Assembly: GCF_000220395.1 (NCBI RefSeq)
Contig: NW_004086962.1
Coordinates: 27,810-91,809 of the forward strand
From: Ichthyophthirius multifiliis
Taxonomy: Eukaryota; Ciliophora; Oligohymenophorea; Hymenostomatida
Length of the DNA stretch: 64,000 nt
Direction: 5' to 3'
The notes below the pieces were generated by a model. It was not told where the DNA came from. It made no database searches and was given only the letters and a program-made list of their open reading frames with translations. The position numbers and the translations under genes are program-made. This document shows positions 25,784-40,198 of this stretch, piece by piece. The number at the start of each line of letters is the position of its first letter. Position 1 is the stretch's first letter.

Positions 25784-28700
25784 ATGTTTGATTTCCAAAA
25801 TGAAAACGCAATGTGCTTTGCAAAAATAATTGAATAAATAAAATTAAGACGTGCATTTAGAATATGGTCTAATAAAAATTACTAAAAATCTTCCCTAAGA
25901 TCTCCTCTTAAATAATAATATATAAATACAAATATAACTTACAATCCAAAAATTAAAAATTTACTATCCCCAAACTATACAATAATTGACTAAAATAATT
26001 TTTTTAAAATAGAAAGTCCAAAAGTAGACATAAAATAAAAACAAGAGGAAAAACTTCCATTAAATTTAAAATTCGGAGACATAATATATTTTAAATGTTA
26101 TATAGATTAAAGAAAAAAGGGAATAGTTTCAGGTGATGGAATAGCAAATAATCAATTAGAATGCCTTCCTTAAGAATTTATTGATATATTTGAAGCTTTT
26201 GAGAGTAATGAGAATAACATTTATAAAAGTTAATATAATCCAAACAACAGTTCTTTAAATTTAATTGATAATCTATTAGAAAAAGACAATTAGAGAAAAA
26301 GCTCCAAAAACTTTTCTGTTTTTAACAAAAGTGCATAACTTTAATTCCGAAAATGTCTTTTTTAAATTGTTAATGAGAAAAAATATTACTATTAAGATAA
26401 ATTTTACAAAGCGAAACTTTTAGAAGAAGAAAATTTAAAATTTGAAGCTATGGCTTAACTTGAAAACAAAACCAAAAAGGAATTTGAGGAAAATGAAACC
26501 AATTATGAGAGATTAATTGGTTTAAATATTAATTATGGGTAAGGTTTTTAACTTAAGCACGTATTTAGTTAGTGTTATTTGACTTTAAATTAAGATATTT
26601 TAGCCTCTGAGAATGGATGCAGGGAAATGGTTTTGTAGTAAGTTTCCAATCAATATTCTAACTTCACAATTTATTCTGTTAAAGGTTCAAAGGAAGTAGG
26701 CGAACCAGTACTTTATTCAGATTAGATAAATATAAGAAATTTATAAAACAAATAATACTGGCTAAATGTAAATAAATTAAAATAGAATTAATAATATAAT
26801 TAAGGCTTGGAAGTGAATGCATCTGAAACTAATACTGCTTTTAAAGTTTGTTGTTATATGGATTATAAAACAAATATAGAAAGGGAAAGTAGTAAAGGGA
26901 AAATCCTATAAGTAGGTGAAATTGTACATTTATATAATAAAAGTTTAAGCGGTTTTTTGGCAATAAAGAATAATTTTGATATGAAAAAAATTTTATCAGA
27001 AAGAGTTAATATATTTTCGTATAATAATAATAAGTTTTATATGAATCAAGACTATTTAGACTTTAATTATACCAAACATTAACTTCGGAATCTTTTCGAA
27101 TTGTGTGTACATAAGGAAAATGACTCTGCTTATACACAGGAGGAGTAGTCTAAGATTATGTAGGAAAATTAAGATTTTAATATTTATATTTTATGGGAAA
27201 TTCAAAAAATAGAATCTTTTTCAAGTACTTTACCTAAATATAAGGAAAAGTTTAGAATTAAAAATGTTTGTACAGGACTTTATTTAGTACTCTAAAATAA
27301 TAAACTAGAATTAACTTATGATGGAGGGTTAAAAGAGTGTGAGTTTTATCTCCATCCGAATAGATATTTTGAATTAAATAGTAATATTGTGTATAATAAT
27401 ACTATTAAGATTTAGGCGAGTAATACAAAAGGGGGAACTAGTATTGTGTTTGTGTAAGAAGATGAAGGGGAAAATGAAAGTAAAGTAATTTGTAAAGAAA
27501 AATAAGATTTGGATAAAAAAAACATTGAAATGACTTATTTTGATGTTACACCTTCAGATTAAAATAAAAGGTATTTATATATTTATATTATGTATTTTAT
27601 TTTTATTTTTTTGTGTTAGAATAATTGCTGATTAAATATCAAGTTTATTTCCTTCTTTGTTTGAGTTTTATGGGTTTTTATAAAATTGGGGAATTGAGTT
27701 TAATAATTTGGAAATATCTTATACTTACAAATGCGCGTTTGATAATTAAAAAGAATTAAATAATAAACTATAACACTTATAATAAACTATTCAAAATTTG
27801 AATTAATTTCTGGATGTTGAAGATTCTATTTTGTATAAAAGGTAAATTATTTTATTGCAAAATGGTATAGTTAATTTAATTGTTTATATTTTGAAATAAA
27901 TACATTTTAAAATATATGGACAACATTAAGGAGATAATTAGTTTGTTTAAATTAATGAAAGATCTCCGTCTAAAATAGCTTAGATTTAATTAAATTAAGC
28001 TGTTTAATATTTATATTAAGTACTTGTATAAACAATTAAAGGAAATTCTTAAATTGCTAGTTATATTTTAAGTCATAAAAATAATTTCTTAGGTTTCTTT
28101 TTAAATTAATTAGAATTTTATAGTGTAAAAAAAATATTTATGTATTTATAATAATATTAATAATAATATATTATAAATTTTATATTAATATATATTTCTA
28201 TATATATAAAAAAGGAAGTAAAGGTCCTATTAAAAGAAACAGTTAAATGGATGGAAGCAACAGAGGAAAAAGAGGAAGAAAATATTCAAATATGGACAAG
28301 TAAACTATAAACTATAAATTATAAAAACATTGAAATATAAACTTTTATTGCCGAATTACTTGAATTGTCTATTTAATCTCCTTTAGGAAAAGCCATAACT
28401 TAAAATTAAAAATACTGTCGAAAATACATATTTAAATATCCCATAAAAAAGCCTAAATTTGACTATTCATTAATAAGATTTGAATTCCGAGATAATATTC
28501 CTATAATAATATTTAATAAACCAGAAGAAATTGGGACTGATAGAAATTTCGAAATAAACAATGAAAAATTAATTCTTTTATATGAGGAAGCAAGGAAAAG
28601 TTAAGAATTAAAAATGAAAACTTTCAAATAAGGAATTTAAAATAATTACTATGAATTAAAATTCATAAATGGATTTATTGAGAAAAAATTAAAAACGAAA

Positions 28701-31700
28701 TCTTTAGGAATCCTCCAATAATATGAAGATTATGTAATTTAAGTTTTATAATTATATGTATCTTTATGTAAAGAGAGAAACCCAAAAATTATTGAAATTT
28801 TAAATAATTAAGTAGGACTTACTAAAACTTTTGTAAAAGAATGTATTAAGATTTTTAATCCTTTTGATTTTAATTAGTCTTAATTTTATCATTTGAGGTA
28901 TTATAACTGCTTTTTGGGACTCTATTAATAATTTTTGATTGATGTGGAACCTTTGATGAGAATCTCGGAAAATTTAAACTCATGTCTAATTAGGGAAGAT
29001 TTAAAGAGCTTTACTATAACAGACAGATCTTTTAAGCTTTTTTAAAAATACACAATAAAAAGTAAATATAAAGCTGATATGGCGAATACTTTAAAGATGA
29101 ATATGAAGGAATTAGAATAAAAGGAAATTAATGAAGAAAATGATTATGTGAAATATTAACTATTTAAATAATATGCAGAATAGATAGTTATGTAAGAGGA
29201 AAATATATATAAGCATTCATAAGAACTTATAAATTAATTATTTACTGAATCAAATGAAATTCCATAGTAATTAAATATTAAATTACATATGGATATGAAA
29301 AATAAAAACCCGAATATTAATATTGATATTGAAAAATTTTCTCTTTATTTACTAGATGTAATACTTTCAAGTCTTAATGTAGTCAAAAATAGAATCGATT
29401 TAGGCTTCAATGATCTTGCTAGTAATCGGAGAATTATTAAGTATTTACCAAATATATTTGTTGGATACATTTAATTTTGGAGCGTTTAGAAAGATGAGAA
29501 TTTTGTGCATTTTAAAAATTATAAAAAAAATTGGCTTTGTGCTTTTATGTTTGATAATTTGTAATTGTGTAAAGATAACTTTATTGTTGTTAAAGTATAT
29601 TATTTTTATATAATTATATTTTTTTATTTTATTTTTTTAAAAAAAAGATATTATTAGAAGCATTAAATATATTTAAGGTATTAGAAAATTTAAATAGAAG
29701 CTTAATAATAGTAGATTAAATAAAAAGAGAAATGGGTTAAAGAGTAAACTTTGTGAAAAAAAAAAAATCAATTTTAAGCCCTCTGAGCCCAAATAAGATA
29801 TCTAAGCAAGTATAAAATTATGAATTGAGTGATTCTGATATATGTTCAAATGAAGAATAAGAAATAGAGTATCGAAGTATGAACAATATAAATTTAAAGA
29901 AAAATAATAATAATGATTTCGATTTCGAAAAAATAAAAATTGAAATGTTAGAATTGGACTTATTTTCATTTTCTAATTTAAGAAATTATAAAAAAGGTTA
30001 ATATAAGGATGTTAAATAGATTAATATTGGAACATTGATATATAAAACACTATAATATTGTGTAGAAAATCATAAACTAAAGAAGGAATTAGGAAACTTT
30101 TTAATTAATTATATTTAATAATATAAAATAATGTAATTAAATTTATCTTAAATAGAAATTATTGATGATGAATATGAATTAAGTCTTTTAAGAAAAGTAA
30201 ATGGGTCACAAGATAGTAATGGAGAATTTTATTGTTCACCTAGTGATATGGAATATTATGCATAAAAAACTTTGCTTTATATTGAAATCTGTCAAAGCAA
30301 TAATAATATGGAAAATGTAAAAATAGAAAAATTAAAAGAATATTATCAGTAGTATATTAAAGGAATTGAATCTTTAATAAAACTATTTAAATTAGAAGGA
30401 TTTGAAAATGAAAAAATAAAACCTAGAAAAAGTAAAGAAGATTATATTTTTTAATTACAAAATATATTAAGAAATTTTAATATTCATAAAGTAATAAAAA
30501 AAATTATATATAAATAAATATAAAAATAAGATTAAAATATAGAAATATAAAAAAATAAATAAATGTATTATTATATTTATATATATATATATTATATATA
30601 TATATTTATATATATATTTATTTTTAATATATATAGAATGTACTTATTTTCTTATAAAATATTGTTTTAGAAGATATAAATTTTTGATGTTTTATAAATT
30701 ATTAGTTTAATTTCTATATTTATTTATAAAAGATAATGATTTTAATAAATAATTATTATTTCCCTATTTTTCTTATATTCTCTAATTTCCTTTAGTTAAA
30801 TACTATTATTCTATTAAAGTAGATTACAATGTTATATAGCATGAATAATCAAATCCATTATGGAGACCTATTAAAGTATAATTAATTATTTATATGTTTT
30901 TGAATTCATATTTTATATAAAAATAGATTACCAAACTATGTAATGAACTATTAAATAAAAAAAAAATTAACCCTGAAGAAATTAAGGTTTAAATAAGTAT
31001 AATATTTAAAAAAATTAATGAAAATTCTCCATTTATGTCCTCTAATAGTAAATAATACAGTGAACATATTTAGTATTCAATATCTTTAGATATAATGAAA
31101 TCCAAATCACTAATTTAATATTTGAAAATTTTGAATTCTTTAACTTTTTAAGTTTTTAATTAAAATATTAAAGCCAACTAATAAAAAATACTAAATAACA
31201 TTTTAACAAATAAAACTATGTAATTAATAATAAAGCCTTGTTCTTTAAAATACATAAATAATTTCTATAATTTATTTTCGAGTAATAATATAGAATTTTT
31301 AAGAATAAAACTACATATTAAAGGTTTATTATTACTTTCCAATTGTTGCAAAAACTACAAACTAGGAATTTAAGAAATAAACCGATTTATAATGTACGAT
31401 GCCTTAAAGAATAATTTATTATGTCCAAATGCCCCCTATGCGCTAAAGTAGGTATATTTAAGGTTACTTTTTGAAGCTTATATATCTAAAATCACTGATG
31501 TGGAAAATTAGGAACATAATGAAGTAATTGGATCGAATGAAATTTCTGAAATTTTAAGTAGATAGGTGATTCCGATGATGGATATAAAGAATATATATAA
31601 ATATTTGGAAGGTTTAGTTAAAATACCGGAGAATAATTCATAGGAATTTTGGGAATTAAGGAAGTCTATAATTAAGTAAAAAATGAAATATTTTGAAAAA

Positions 31701-33945
31701 AATAAAGAGTTTAAGATTTTAATTTAAAACGATAATGATCTTATTTATGATAAAAATTAAAACATGTTCAAATATGCAGCTTTAGATGGCAAATACTAAG
31801 GAATTATACGAGATCCCAAAGAATTTTGGGCTTTCATGATGGAAGAGGGAGTAATGCATTTCTTAGTTGATACTTATGATGAGAAGATGAATGAAATAGA
31901 GAGTATATCGTAGAAAGATTAAACTCTGGCGGATGAATTTTCAATAATTAAGACTAATATGATGAAAATTAGATAGCTTATTAATATATTGGAAAGGGAT
32001 TTTAGAGTATAGAAAGGGTATTTAAATTTAGATAGGTATAGAACACTTTTAATTAGGATAGAAGAAATAATACCGAAGAGGAAGATTATCAAGTTCGGTG
32101 AAAATTTTAAAATTGGACTTGATTAGAACCATAAAGTGCATGTCGAGAAATATAATACAGTTTCAGAGGATCTTGTAGGTGAAGGGTTTTAGGATGTCGA
32201 AGATACTAATAAAAATGAGACAGAATTTAAGAAGGTTTTGAGAATTTTTTTAATGAGAAATAGAATGGAAGTAAATGATATTGAGAAAATGATTTATATT
32301 ATTTAAGAATTTAATATTTAGTAATAATAAATAGCTATTTTAAAGGATTGTCTAATTTAAATTATTAATAAAGATAAAAATTATGTTAATGAAGAGATGG
32401 TTGTGAAATTTTTAAAAGATGATTGTGGAATAAATGAGTTTAAAAATGAACTCAGAGTTAGTGATGTTACTAATTTTAATATTAATTGTATAGTGGATAA
32501 TTTAAATAAATTTTATGCTATTAAAAAAATACCGTAGGCAGATGAAGAGTAATAAGAAGAGGCATTAAATTAAAATATTTCAAAGAAATTTCCAAATATT
32601 GAAAAAGTTAGGACTGAAATTAATATGAATAAAATTTAAGTAATTTTTTTTTTTTTTTCTTATTTTTTTTACTTTTTTTTATAGAAAAAGTTAAATTTTA
32701 AATTAAAAAAATCAGCAAATATTGATTTTAATAAAATTAAAAAAATATTGAATTCTACTTATTAATGTAAAGATAATGATGATTAGATATAAGAAAATGT
32801 TTTTATTACACATATTTTAATGGAATAAATTTAAGATTATAATATTTTGGGGAATTAGTAAGTTTTTGAAAATTTTATTTAGAAAACATAATAAATATTT
32901 AATAATTAAAATGTATTTTTTTTTTTTAGAAAATTAAATATGATTATAATACATTATTGATCTTTTTTTTATATTAAAAAAAAAAAAAAGATAATATTAA
33001 TAAAATTTTTGAGAATACTTCTTGAATTAAAATCTATAGACAAGGATGTTATTGAAAATTAATTTAATTTAGATGAAAATATATCCGAAGAAGCCAAAAA
33101 ATAAATTGATAATTATCATTTTTATTAAACTATAGTAATCTTTATATAATAAAGAATTTTTTTTTAATATGTAGATGAATAAATATATAAATATTTAATA
33201 AAATAAAATAGATTACGGAATAAAAAATATATATTTAAACAATAAATAGTTTATCTAAATCTCAAAACTATTTATAAGAATATGAATATATAACATTTTT
33301 AATATAATTATTAGATTTTGGGAATACAGTAATTTTTATTTATTATTTATTATATTTATATGAAAATAAAATAAAAGCATAATCAAAATATAATACTTTA
33401 ATATTTATGTAATTACAACTCATAGTGTCTAGATTTTTTCACATATTTCCGAAATTTCTTTTTAGATAAAAATACGAATTATTTACGTTTGATAAAAGAG
33501 TAAAAAAATAACAAAAATAATCAAAATTTATAGACTGAATATGAAATAAAATCTTTTCTTATTTTAAAATTATTGTAATTATTTTGTGAAAACGTAAATA
33601 CATAGTTTTAGAATTTTTTAAGAATATAGATTGATTAACCTGGCGCTTTTAGTGCAAATACTAATTTAGTAGTTGAAGTCTCTAATTTTTTATCATTTCT
33701 TTTAGAATATAAATAATTAGAAATTTTCTAAAAAGCAGATTTAATAGAATAAGGATTTAATACTTTAATTGATTTTTCAACAGGGTCAATAACAAATTAG
33801 GAAATTATATGTAATTATTTTAAATATAAATAAAAATAAATAAAAAAAACAATAAATATAAATAAAAAAATAAAAAAAATATAAAAATGTATATATATAA
33901 ATATATAAATTTATAAATATATAAATATATAAATATTATAAATAT

Positions 33946-33984
<39 letters not shown>

Positions 33985-36888
33985 TTCATTTATTTTTTTT
34001 TATTTTTTTTAATATAAATGTTTATTATTATATATATATTATATATATATATATTTAAATTTATTATAGGTTAAAATAAAAGATTATTCTATTAAATTTA
34101 AGATTAAATTTTATCTTTTAATTTTAATTTTTAAAAACCATAATTTGAAAATAGAAATGATGCAGATCATATTAAAAATGAAAAATTGATTAAAATTTTA
34201 ATTAGTTGTATTAAGTTTTTATAAATAATTGTTTCTGATAATAAAGATAAATCTATATAGAATTTGATTGAATGTTTTAATTTAGATAACTTATTGTTTA
34301 TTTTAAAAAAAATGTATGTTTAGAGATTAAAAAAAATTAGAAAAAAACTATTTATGGATATTTCTTGTAATTGTAATGAATAGTTTAAATGTACAGATTA
34401 AATTTGCTTTTTTTAAAATGCAACTGATTTAGATAGATATATTAATGAAACTGGGTTCAATATTTATATTATTTTTTGTTATTTAAGGGATATATTTTCT
34501 ACACATGAAAAATTGAAAATATTTAATACGTTTGATGAAACTAGATAAAAAGATGTTTTTGAAGAATTTGATGAGTTTGAAGTTTTTAATTAGGATAAAA
34601 AAACTATTTGCTAATAATCTTAATATAATTTAGAAAAAGTATAATTATATTATTTTATATTAATTAAAATCATATAAAAAGAGAAAATCTTAAACCAGAA
34701 AAATTATTCCTACTCTAAACAAAAATTAAAGCAAATATGAGGAAAAACAAAATTTATTAAAAAATGAAAGTTAAGATTCTAATAGTGAAAATAATAATGA
34801 TGAAAATAATTAATGTATTATATTTAAAATACATATATATATATTAATATATTTAAACTTATATGAAAAATATATATATAAATATTAAATATATTAATTT
34901 ATTCACATATTTAATAGAAAATAATATTAATAAAGTTCTTGATATTTTTTGTATAAATTAAAATTATCCACAATAGAATTAAATTTTAGGAATTATTTAA
35001 TGTAATCCTCATTATTTTTATTATTTTAAGAAATAGCTGGGAATTACATAAGTTAAAAAAAATGGTATTATTAAAAAGATTTATTTCTAAAAGCCTTTTA
35101 CTTCATATTATATTAACGAATATATTAAAAAAAGCATTGTAAAATAAAAATATTTTATATTTAAATATTACTTATTTATATAATTTTTTTTTTTAAAAAA
35201 TAACTTTTTAAAAAAATAAAATAAAATGAGAGTTATGCATTTTTTTAGCATTTAGTGTTTTTTTAATAGAAATTATAAAAAATTATATATTGAATACATA
35301 TTATATATAATATTAAAAAATAAAAATATAAATAAATAAAATATTTTTTTTATAAAAAAAAGATATATTTTAATGATAGCAAAACAGATATAGAAAGATT
35401 ATAATATATTGTAGAAATGTTTTAATTTTATTTAAAACAAATGATATAAAAATAAAAATTATCTAAACATAAAGTAAATATATATATTTTTATATTAATA
35501 AATAATATATATAAAAAATATAAATAAATATTTATATTTATATTAATTTAAATAATTTTAATATAATAATATATTTATATATTTATATCTTTATAAATAT
35601 ATATATTTTAATTTTTTTTAAATGTTTCATTATTTTCTATATTTGAATTTTATTTTATAATAATTTTCCATATTTTTTTTTGAATTAATATAATGTTATG
35701 AAATATAATAAAAATTATTATATATTCATTTTAGTTATTATAATTTTTAATATTATAATAAAATATTAGTTCTTGTGTTTAATGGTTGAAAACTGGAGGA
35801 CATTTAAAGATATCTAATTTTTTTTACTTATTTTAATTGCTATATTCTGTAATAAAAACTTATAATATAAAATATATAAATATAAAATTTAGAATTAATT
35901 ACTTTTAATGGTAGAGTTGAAGAAAACGAAAATTAAAACATAATTAAATAGATTATTTTTGCTTTTACTGTAATTTAATTAATCATTTCTAGTTTCGTTT
36001 TTATTTTTTGTGCTGTTGAAAAATTTGAAATTTCAATAAATTAATATTCCAATACTGATTCATTGTATAAAATTCAAAAAATTTAATAAAGTGCTGGCCT
36101 ATTAGTATAAACTAAATATACTTAAATAAAGAAGTAATAAAAATAATTATATATTAATAATTTATATATATATATATATATGCTTATATAAAAGTTATTG
36201 GCTGTAATTATTTGATATATTTAAACCTGAATAAATGGATAAAAATTCATGTCTCATAAAATATATAAAATATACCATTCTTTTATTAATAGATAAGGAT
36301 AATTTTTATCATTTAATTTATCTTTTAATCACTATAGTTGCTTTTAATATTTATGGCCCTATTGTATATGCATTTTTGCTTCTTGATATAGTAAAAAGAA
36401 GTTAAAATTTAAAAAATATTATAAGATCTATTACTGAGAATCTATACAACATATTTATTTTTGCATATTTAGGTATAAAAATTTATTCAAAAAAATAAAA
36501 ATAAAAAAAAATAAACAGGATTAATTATTATGTACATTTACGGAATAGGTGGATTTTTGTATTTTAGAAAAAGCTTTGAAAATTCAGAAAAAGTTTATGG
36601 ATAAAATTTTATTTTAGTAATATCTTCTACTATAAAAGAAGGTTTAAGAAATGGGGGAGGTATTTCGGAAGCTATATAGGCACAGCCATATGATAATAAT
36701 GGTAGTAATAGTTTATATTGGGCTAGGTATTTTTATGATTTAACTTTTTTCGTTTTTATTAATATGCTTTTTATATAAATAATCTTTGGTATTATACTTG
36801 ATACTTTTGCAGAGTTAAGGTAATAAAATGATTAAATTATGGATGCTGTTAAAAATAAATGCTATGTTTGTGTAATATAATAAAATTA

Positions 36889-36925
<37 letters not shown>

Positions 36926-37211
36926 ATATATATACATTTATATATGTTTATATTTTTATATAAATTTTTTATTTTAATATAATTTTAAAAAAATAATCTT
37001 TAAGGGGACTAAAAAAAGTATTATTGATAGTAAATCATAAAAAGGATGGTATAGTCATATTTATTTAGAACATAATGTATATCATTTGTTATTCTTTATG
37101 ATTTATGTTTATAATAAAGATGTAACTAATTGTGATGCTTTAGAAAAATATGTTAAAAAATGTTTAGAATAAAATAAAATTGATTTTATACCTTTAAATG
37201 AATTCTAATGA
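25784..37211 (+). CDS. IP3-receptor-type intracellular calcium-release channel, complete, about 20 introns
   Basis: Begins at ATG 25784 and ends at TGA 37209-37211; roughly 3,000 residues after splicing. The N-terminal ligand-region fold and MIR repeats lie in about 26060-27550 (LKFGDIIYFKCYIDQRKKGI, later LIGLNINYGQGFQLKHVFSQ and CTGLYLVLQNNKLELTYDGG). Helical RIH-type repeats follow. The RIH-associated block is at about 33535-33815 (ILKLLQLFCENVNTQFQNFL, then GAFSANTNLVVEVSNFLSFL). NETGFNIYIIFCYL near 34450 matches the HNIYILA segment, and NGIIKKIYFQKPFTSYYINE near 35060 precedes the membrane region. TM segments fill about 35700-36480. The pore loop is GLRNGGGISEAIQA (about 36640-36680), and S6 is FFVFINMLFIQIIFGIILDT. 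The C-terminal linker keeps the zinc pair CYVC and the HIYLEHNVYH histidines. It releases Ca2+ from alveolar/ER stores. The intron map is approximate, with (TA)n inside several introns. Confidence 0.92.
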
Positions 37212-37636
37212 AAACTTTTTTTTTTCTTAAATTTAGTTTTTTAATATTTTTTAAAAAAAATATTATTATATTTATTTATTTTTTTATTATATTTTTAAAA
37301 AAATATTAATAATGAAATTATTATTTTAATAATATTTTTATTTTAGAAAACTATAGTTATTACTTTAATTAAAATTATAAATTATATTTATATTTATTTT
37401 TTTATATAAAAATTAATAAAATAAATTGTTTAAATAACCATTAAAAATTTGTATTTTTTTTAATTTTTTTAAAAAATTAAAAAAGAAATATTTGTAATTA
37501 ACAAATAATTAAAAAAAACTAAAAAAAAAAAATATAAAAAAACTAAATAAACATAAAAATTAATCAAATCATAAATAAATAAAAATTTTTTTTTTTGTAA
37601 AATAAGTAAAAAAATAGAATTTCTAAAAAAAATTAA
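37212..37636. other. AT-rich intergenic stretch between convergent genes
   Basis: Carries the 3' flanks of the IP3-receptor gene (plus) and the bZIP gene (minus). Only A/T runs are seen, and no hairpin terminator is expected in this kingdom. Confidence 0.5.
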
Positions 37637-37703
37637 TCATTCTATTAATTTTATTTCTTTAATTTAAGCTAAAATTTATCTATATTTCTAATTTTTATCT
37701 TTC

Positions 37704-37736
<33 letters not shown>

Positions 37737-37763
37737 TATTATTATTTTTATTATTATTATTAC

Positions 37764-37794
<31 letters not shown>

Positions 37795-38807
37795 TACTAT
37801 CATAGGATTATTCAAATTTATCTGGAATTATTATTTGAATTAATTAATCTTATTTTATTTCTTCATTATCTATAAAATTAAAATCTTTAAAATTATTATT
37901 TATTAACGACTATTATTAATCATCTATATTATTTTATTAACTATCTTTTATTTAAAAGTTATTATCATTTTTTTTATTATATTAACATTAATTTTAATTT
38001 ATTATTTTTATTTCCTTTTTGGAAGGATTTACATTTAAAATTAGCACAATTCCAAGCATAGTCAGCATTACCATTTTAAAATTACTCTTTTTGTCTATTT
38101 TATTTAAAAAAGTGTTTTTTAGGTTTTATACTTAATCTATTAATAGTTTATTTTTAGTTTTTTCTTAAAACATATCTTTTTCAGCTTTCATTAATTTTTA
38201 TTTTAATTAAATATTTTCTTTTTCGAAATTTTATTTATCTATTTCTAATTAATTTATGTAAGCTTTTTTTCTATCACGAGAGTTTTGTGCAGATATTCGG
38301 TTCCTTATAACTTATTGGGCTTTTTTTTTATTTTTAAAGTCATTTATTTAAATATCTGAATTATTATTTTATTCGATTTTTATATCATATTGAATTATTT
38401 CACTTGTTGTGGAACTACATAGGTAATTTTGGGTTTCTTTCTATTTAACTTAATTTGTTTTTTAGATTTTTATCCTTTATTTTGCTTTTTCTCGTTTTAA
38501 TATTCTTTTTTATTTTATAGATAGTTATTGGTTTGTTTTTTAGATATTTTATTAGGAAATATTTTCTTTATTTTAATTTTTTTTTTTTATAATAAAAATA
38601 AGTGTATATTACATTTTTAAATTTAACCTTTTTATTGTTTTTAGGGATCATTCAGTAAAAAAAGATTCTCTTCTTCTTATTTAATATAATAGTTAAGATT
38701 TTATGCATTTTTTTACTCAATTTCATCATCTAAATTTAGGTATTTATAAACATTATTTTCATAACATTAATAATTGTCAAATTATTCTTTTTAATATTAA
38801 GATTCAT
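37637..38807 (-). CDS. bZIP transcription factor with a C-terminal hydrophobic (membrane-tether) segment
   Basis: The basic region VIRNRISAQNSRDRKKAYIN (plus-strand 38260-38335) holds the bZIP signature N-x7-R (N...SR-R), followed by LE and a leucine-zipper-like helix with Leu, Ile and Met repeats. About 60 residues later comes a short hydrophobic stretch, MVMLTMLGIVLILNV (38030-38076), then an Asn/Gln-rich tail with polyGln encoded by TAA repeats, ending at TGA 37639-37637. One 47-nt GT-AG intron at 38566-38612. Start ATG 38807 fits if the T run 38788-38792 is one base longer (374 residues). bZIP followed by a TM helix is the layout of ATF6/CREB3/plant bZIP28-60 stress factors, which are released from the ER by proteolysis. 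The DNA-binding role is well supported. The membrane tether is inferred, since the segment is only about 15 residues long. Confidence 0.8.
37702..37792 (-). repeat. (TAA)n repeat coding polyGln
   Basis: TTA/ATT run on the plus strand, interrupted by a few point changes. In the bZIP frame it is consecutive TAA codons, i.e. polyGln with scattered Lys and His. Under the standard code it would be a wall of stop codons. Confidence 0.85.
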
Positions 38808-39628
38808 ATTTTTATAAAATTGGATATTCGATTACCTTTTTATTTTTATTATATAAAAATTAATTATAAATTTTATAAAATATGAAAAATTAAAAAATTA
38901 TTTTTTTATAAATATTTACACTTGCTGAACTACAAAAGTTTTGAATATTAGGAATTTAAGTGCTCATTTTAATATTATAAAAAAAGAAGCTTTATATTAT
39001 TTTTTTAAGGTTAAATATTAATTTTATTTATATTATATATTTAATTAGATTTTATATCTTTTTTTTTTAATTGTTGTTTTTTTATTATTATTTTTAATAA
39101 TTTTTAAATAATTTATTAATTAACAAAAATATTATAAAAAAAAAATATAAATTTAAAATGATAAATTATGAAATATAACCAATTTATGTTTTATATTATT
39201 AAACGTAAAAATGAATAATATAAAATAAAATTTTATATATTTTTATATATTATTCATTTATAAATAATAAAAAAAATATTTTTAAAAATAGGATTTATAT
39301 TTAAAAAAAAAATATATAGTATAGAAGAAAAAAAAAAGTATAATAAATATTTTTGTATAAAAAATAATAAAAATTGTAAATAATATTCTATATAATATAT
39401 AATAACTTATAATATCTAATTTAGATATATATATATATATATTTAAAATTAAACAATTATTATATTTTATTATTTTATAAAAATTATTAATAGTAAAGTA
39501 TATAATATATTATATTATAAATAATAATGATTAATATTGTGAAAGATATATTTATTTAAATATTTATTTATATATATATATATTTTATTTTTTAATTAAT
39601 TATATTTATATTTAAACTTTTATATATA
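38808..39628. other. AT-rich intergenic stretch
   Basis: About 820 bases of A/T sequence with (TA)n patches near 39425-39442 and 39570-39582. No frame or motif recognised on either strand. Confidence 0.55.
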
Positions 39629-40139
39629 TCAATAATAATTTTCATATATATGATTAACAATAAGATCGGGATAATCCCCGAATATAGTATAAGCCTAAAT
39701 AACTAAATCAATCTGAAATCCCATTTAAACAACTGTTTTAATAGTTTAATTATCTAATGGATCTTAAATTACATTATCATTTAAATTATTGTTTATATTT
39801 TAACTTTCCTTTATAGCTTACATTAATTCCTATTTTTCAATATTTTAAATTTCTTCTTCTAGATTTTCTTTTTATATTTATTCAATAATAAGTTTTTCTT
39901 CTTCCTACTACATAAAAGTATCTATAGAAAATTCTATTGCTTATTAAACTTATTATTCATCATTAATTTTCATTGATTCTTCAAGTGCAATTTCCATATC
40001 TCTTTTTCCTACATTCTCAAATTCTCTTCTTGATATTTTAACTGTTTCACTTAAATTAGAATTTATTATATTTTCTCTGGCACAATCTAGAGCTTTTTAT
40101 TCAATTTTTCCTATATTGTTATTATTAAGATGATAATCA

Positions 40140-40198
<59 letters not shown>

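Noticed and set aside
29289-29613. Two small plus-strand ORFs
   Set aside because: The first is an in-frame piece of an IP3-receptor exon and the second is its other-frame shadow; neither is a separate gene.
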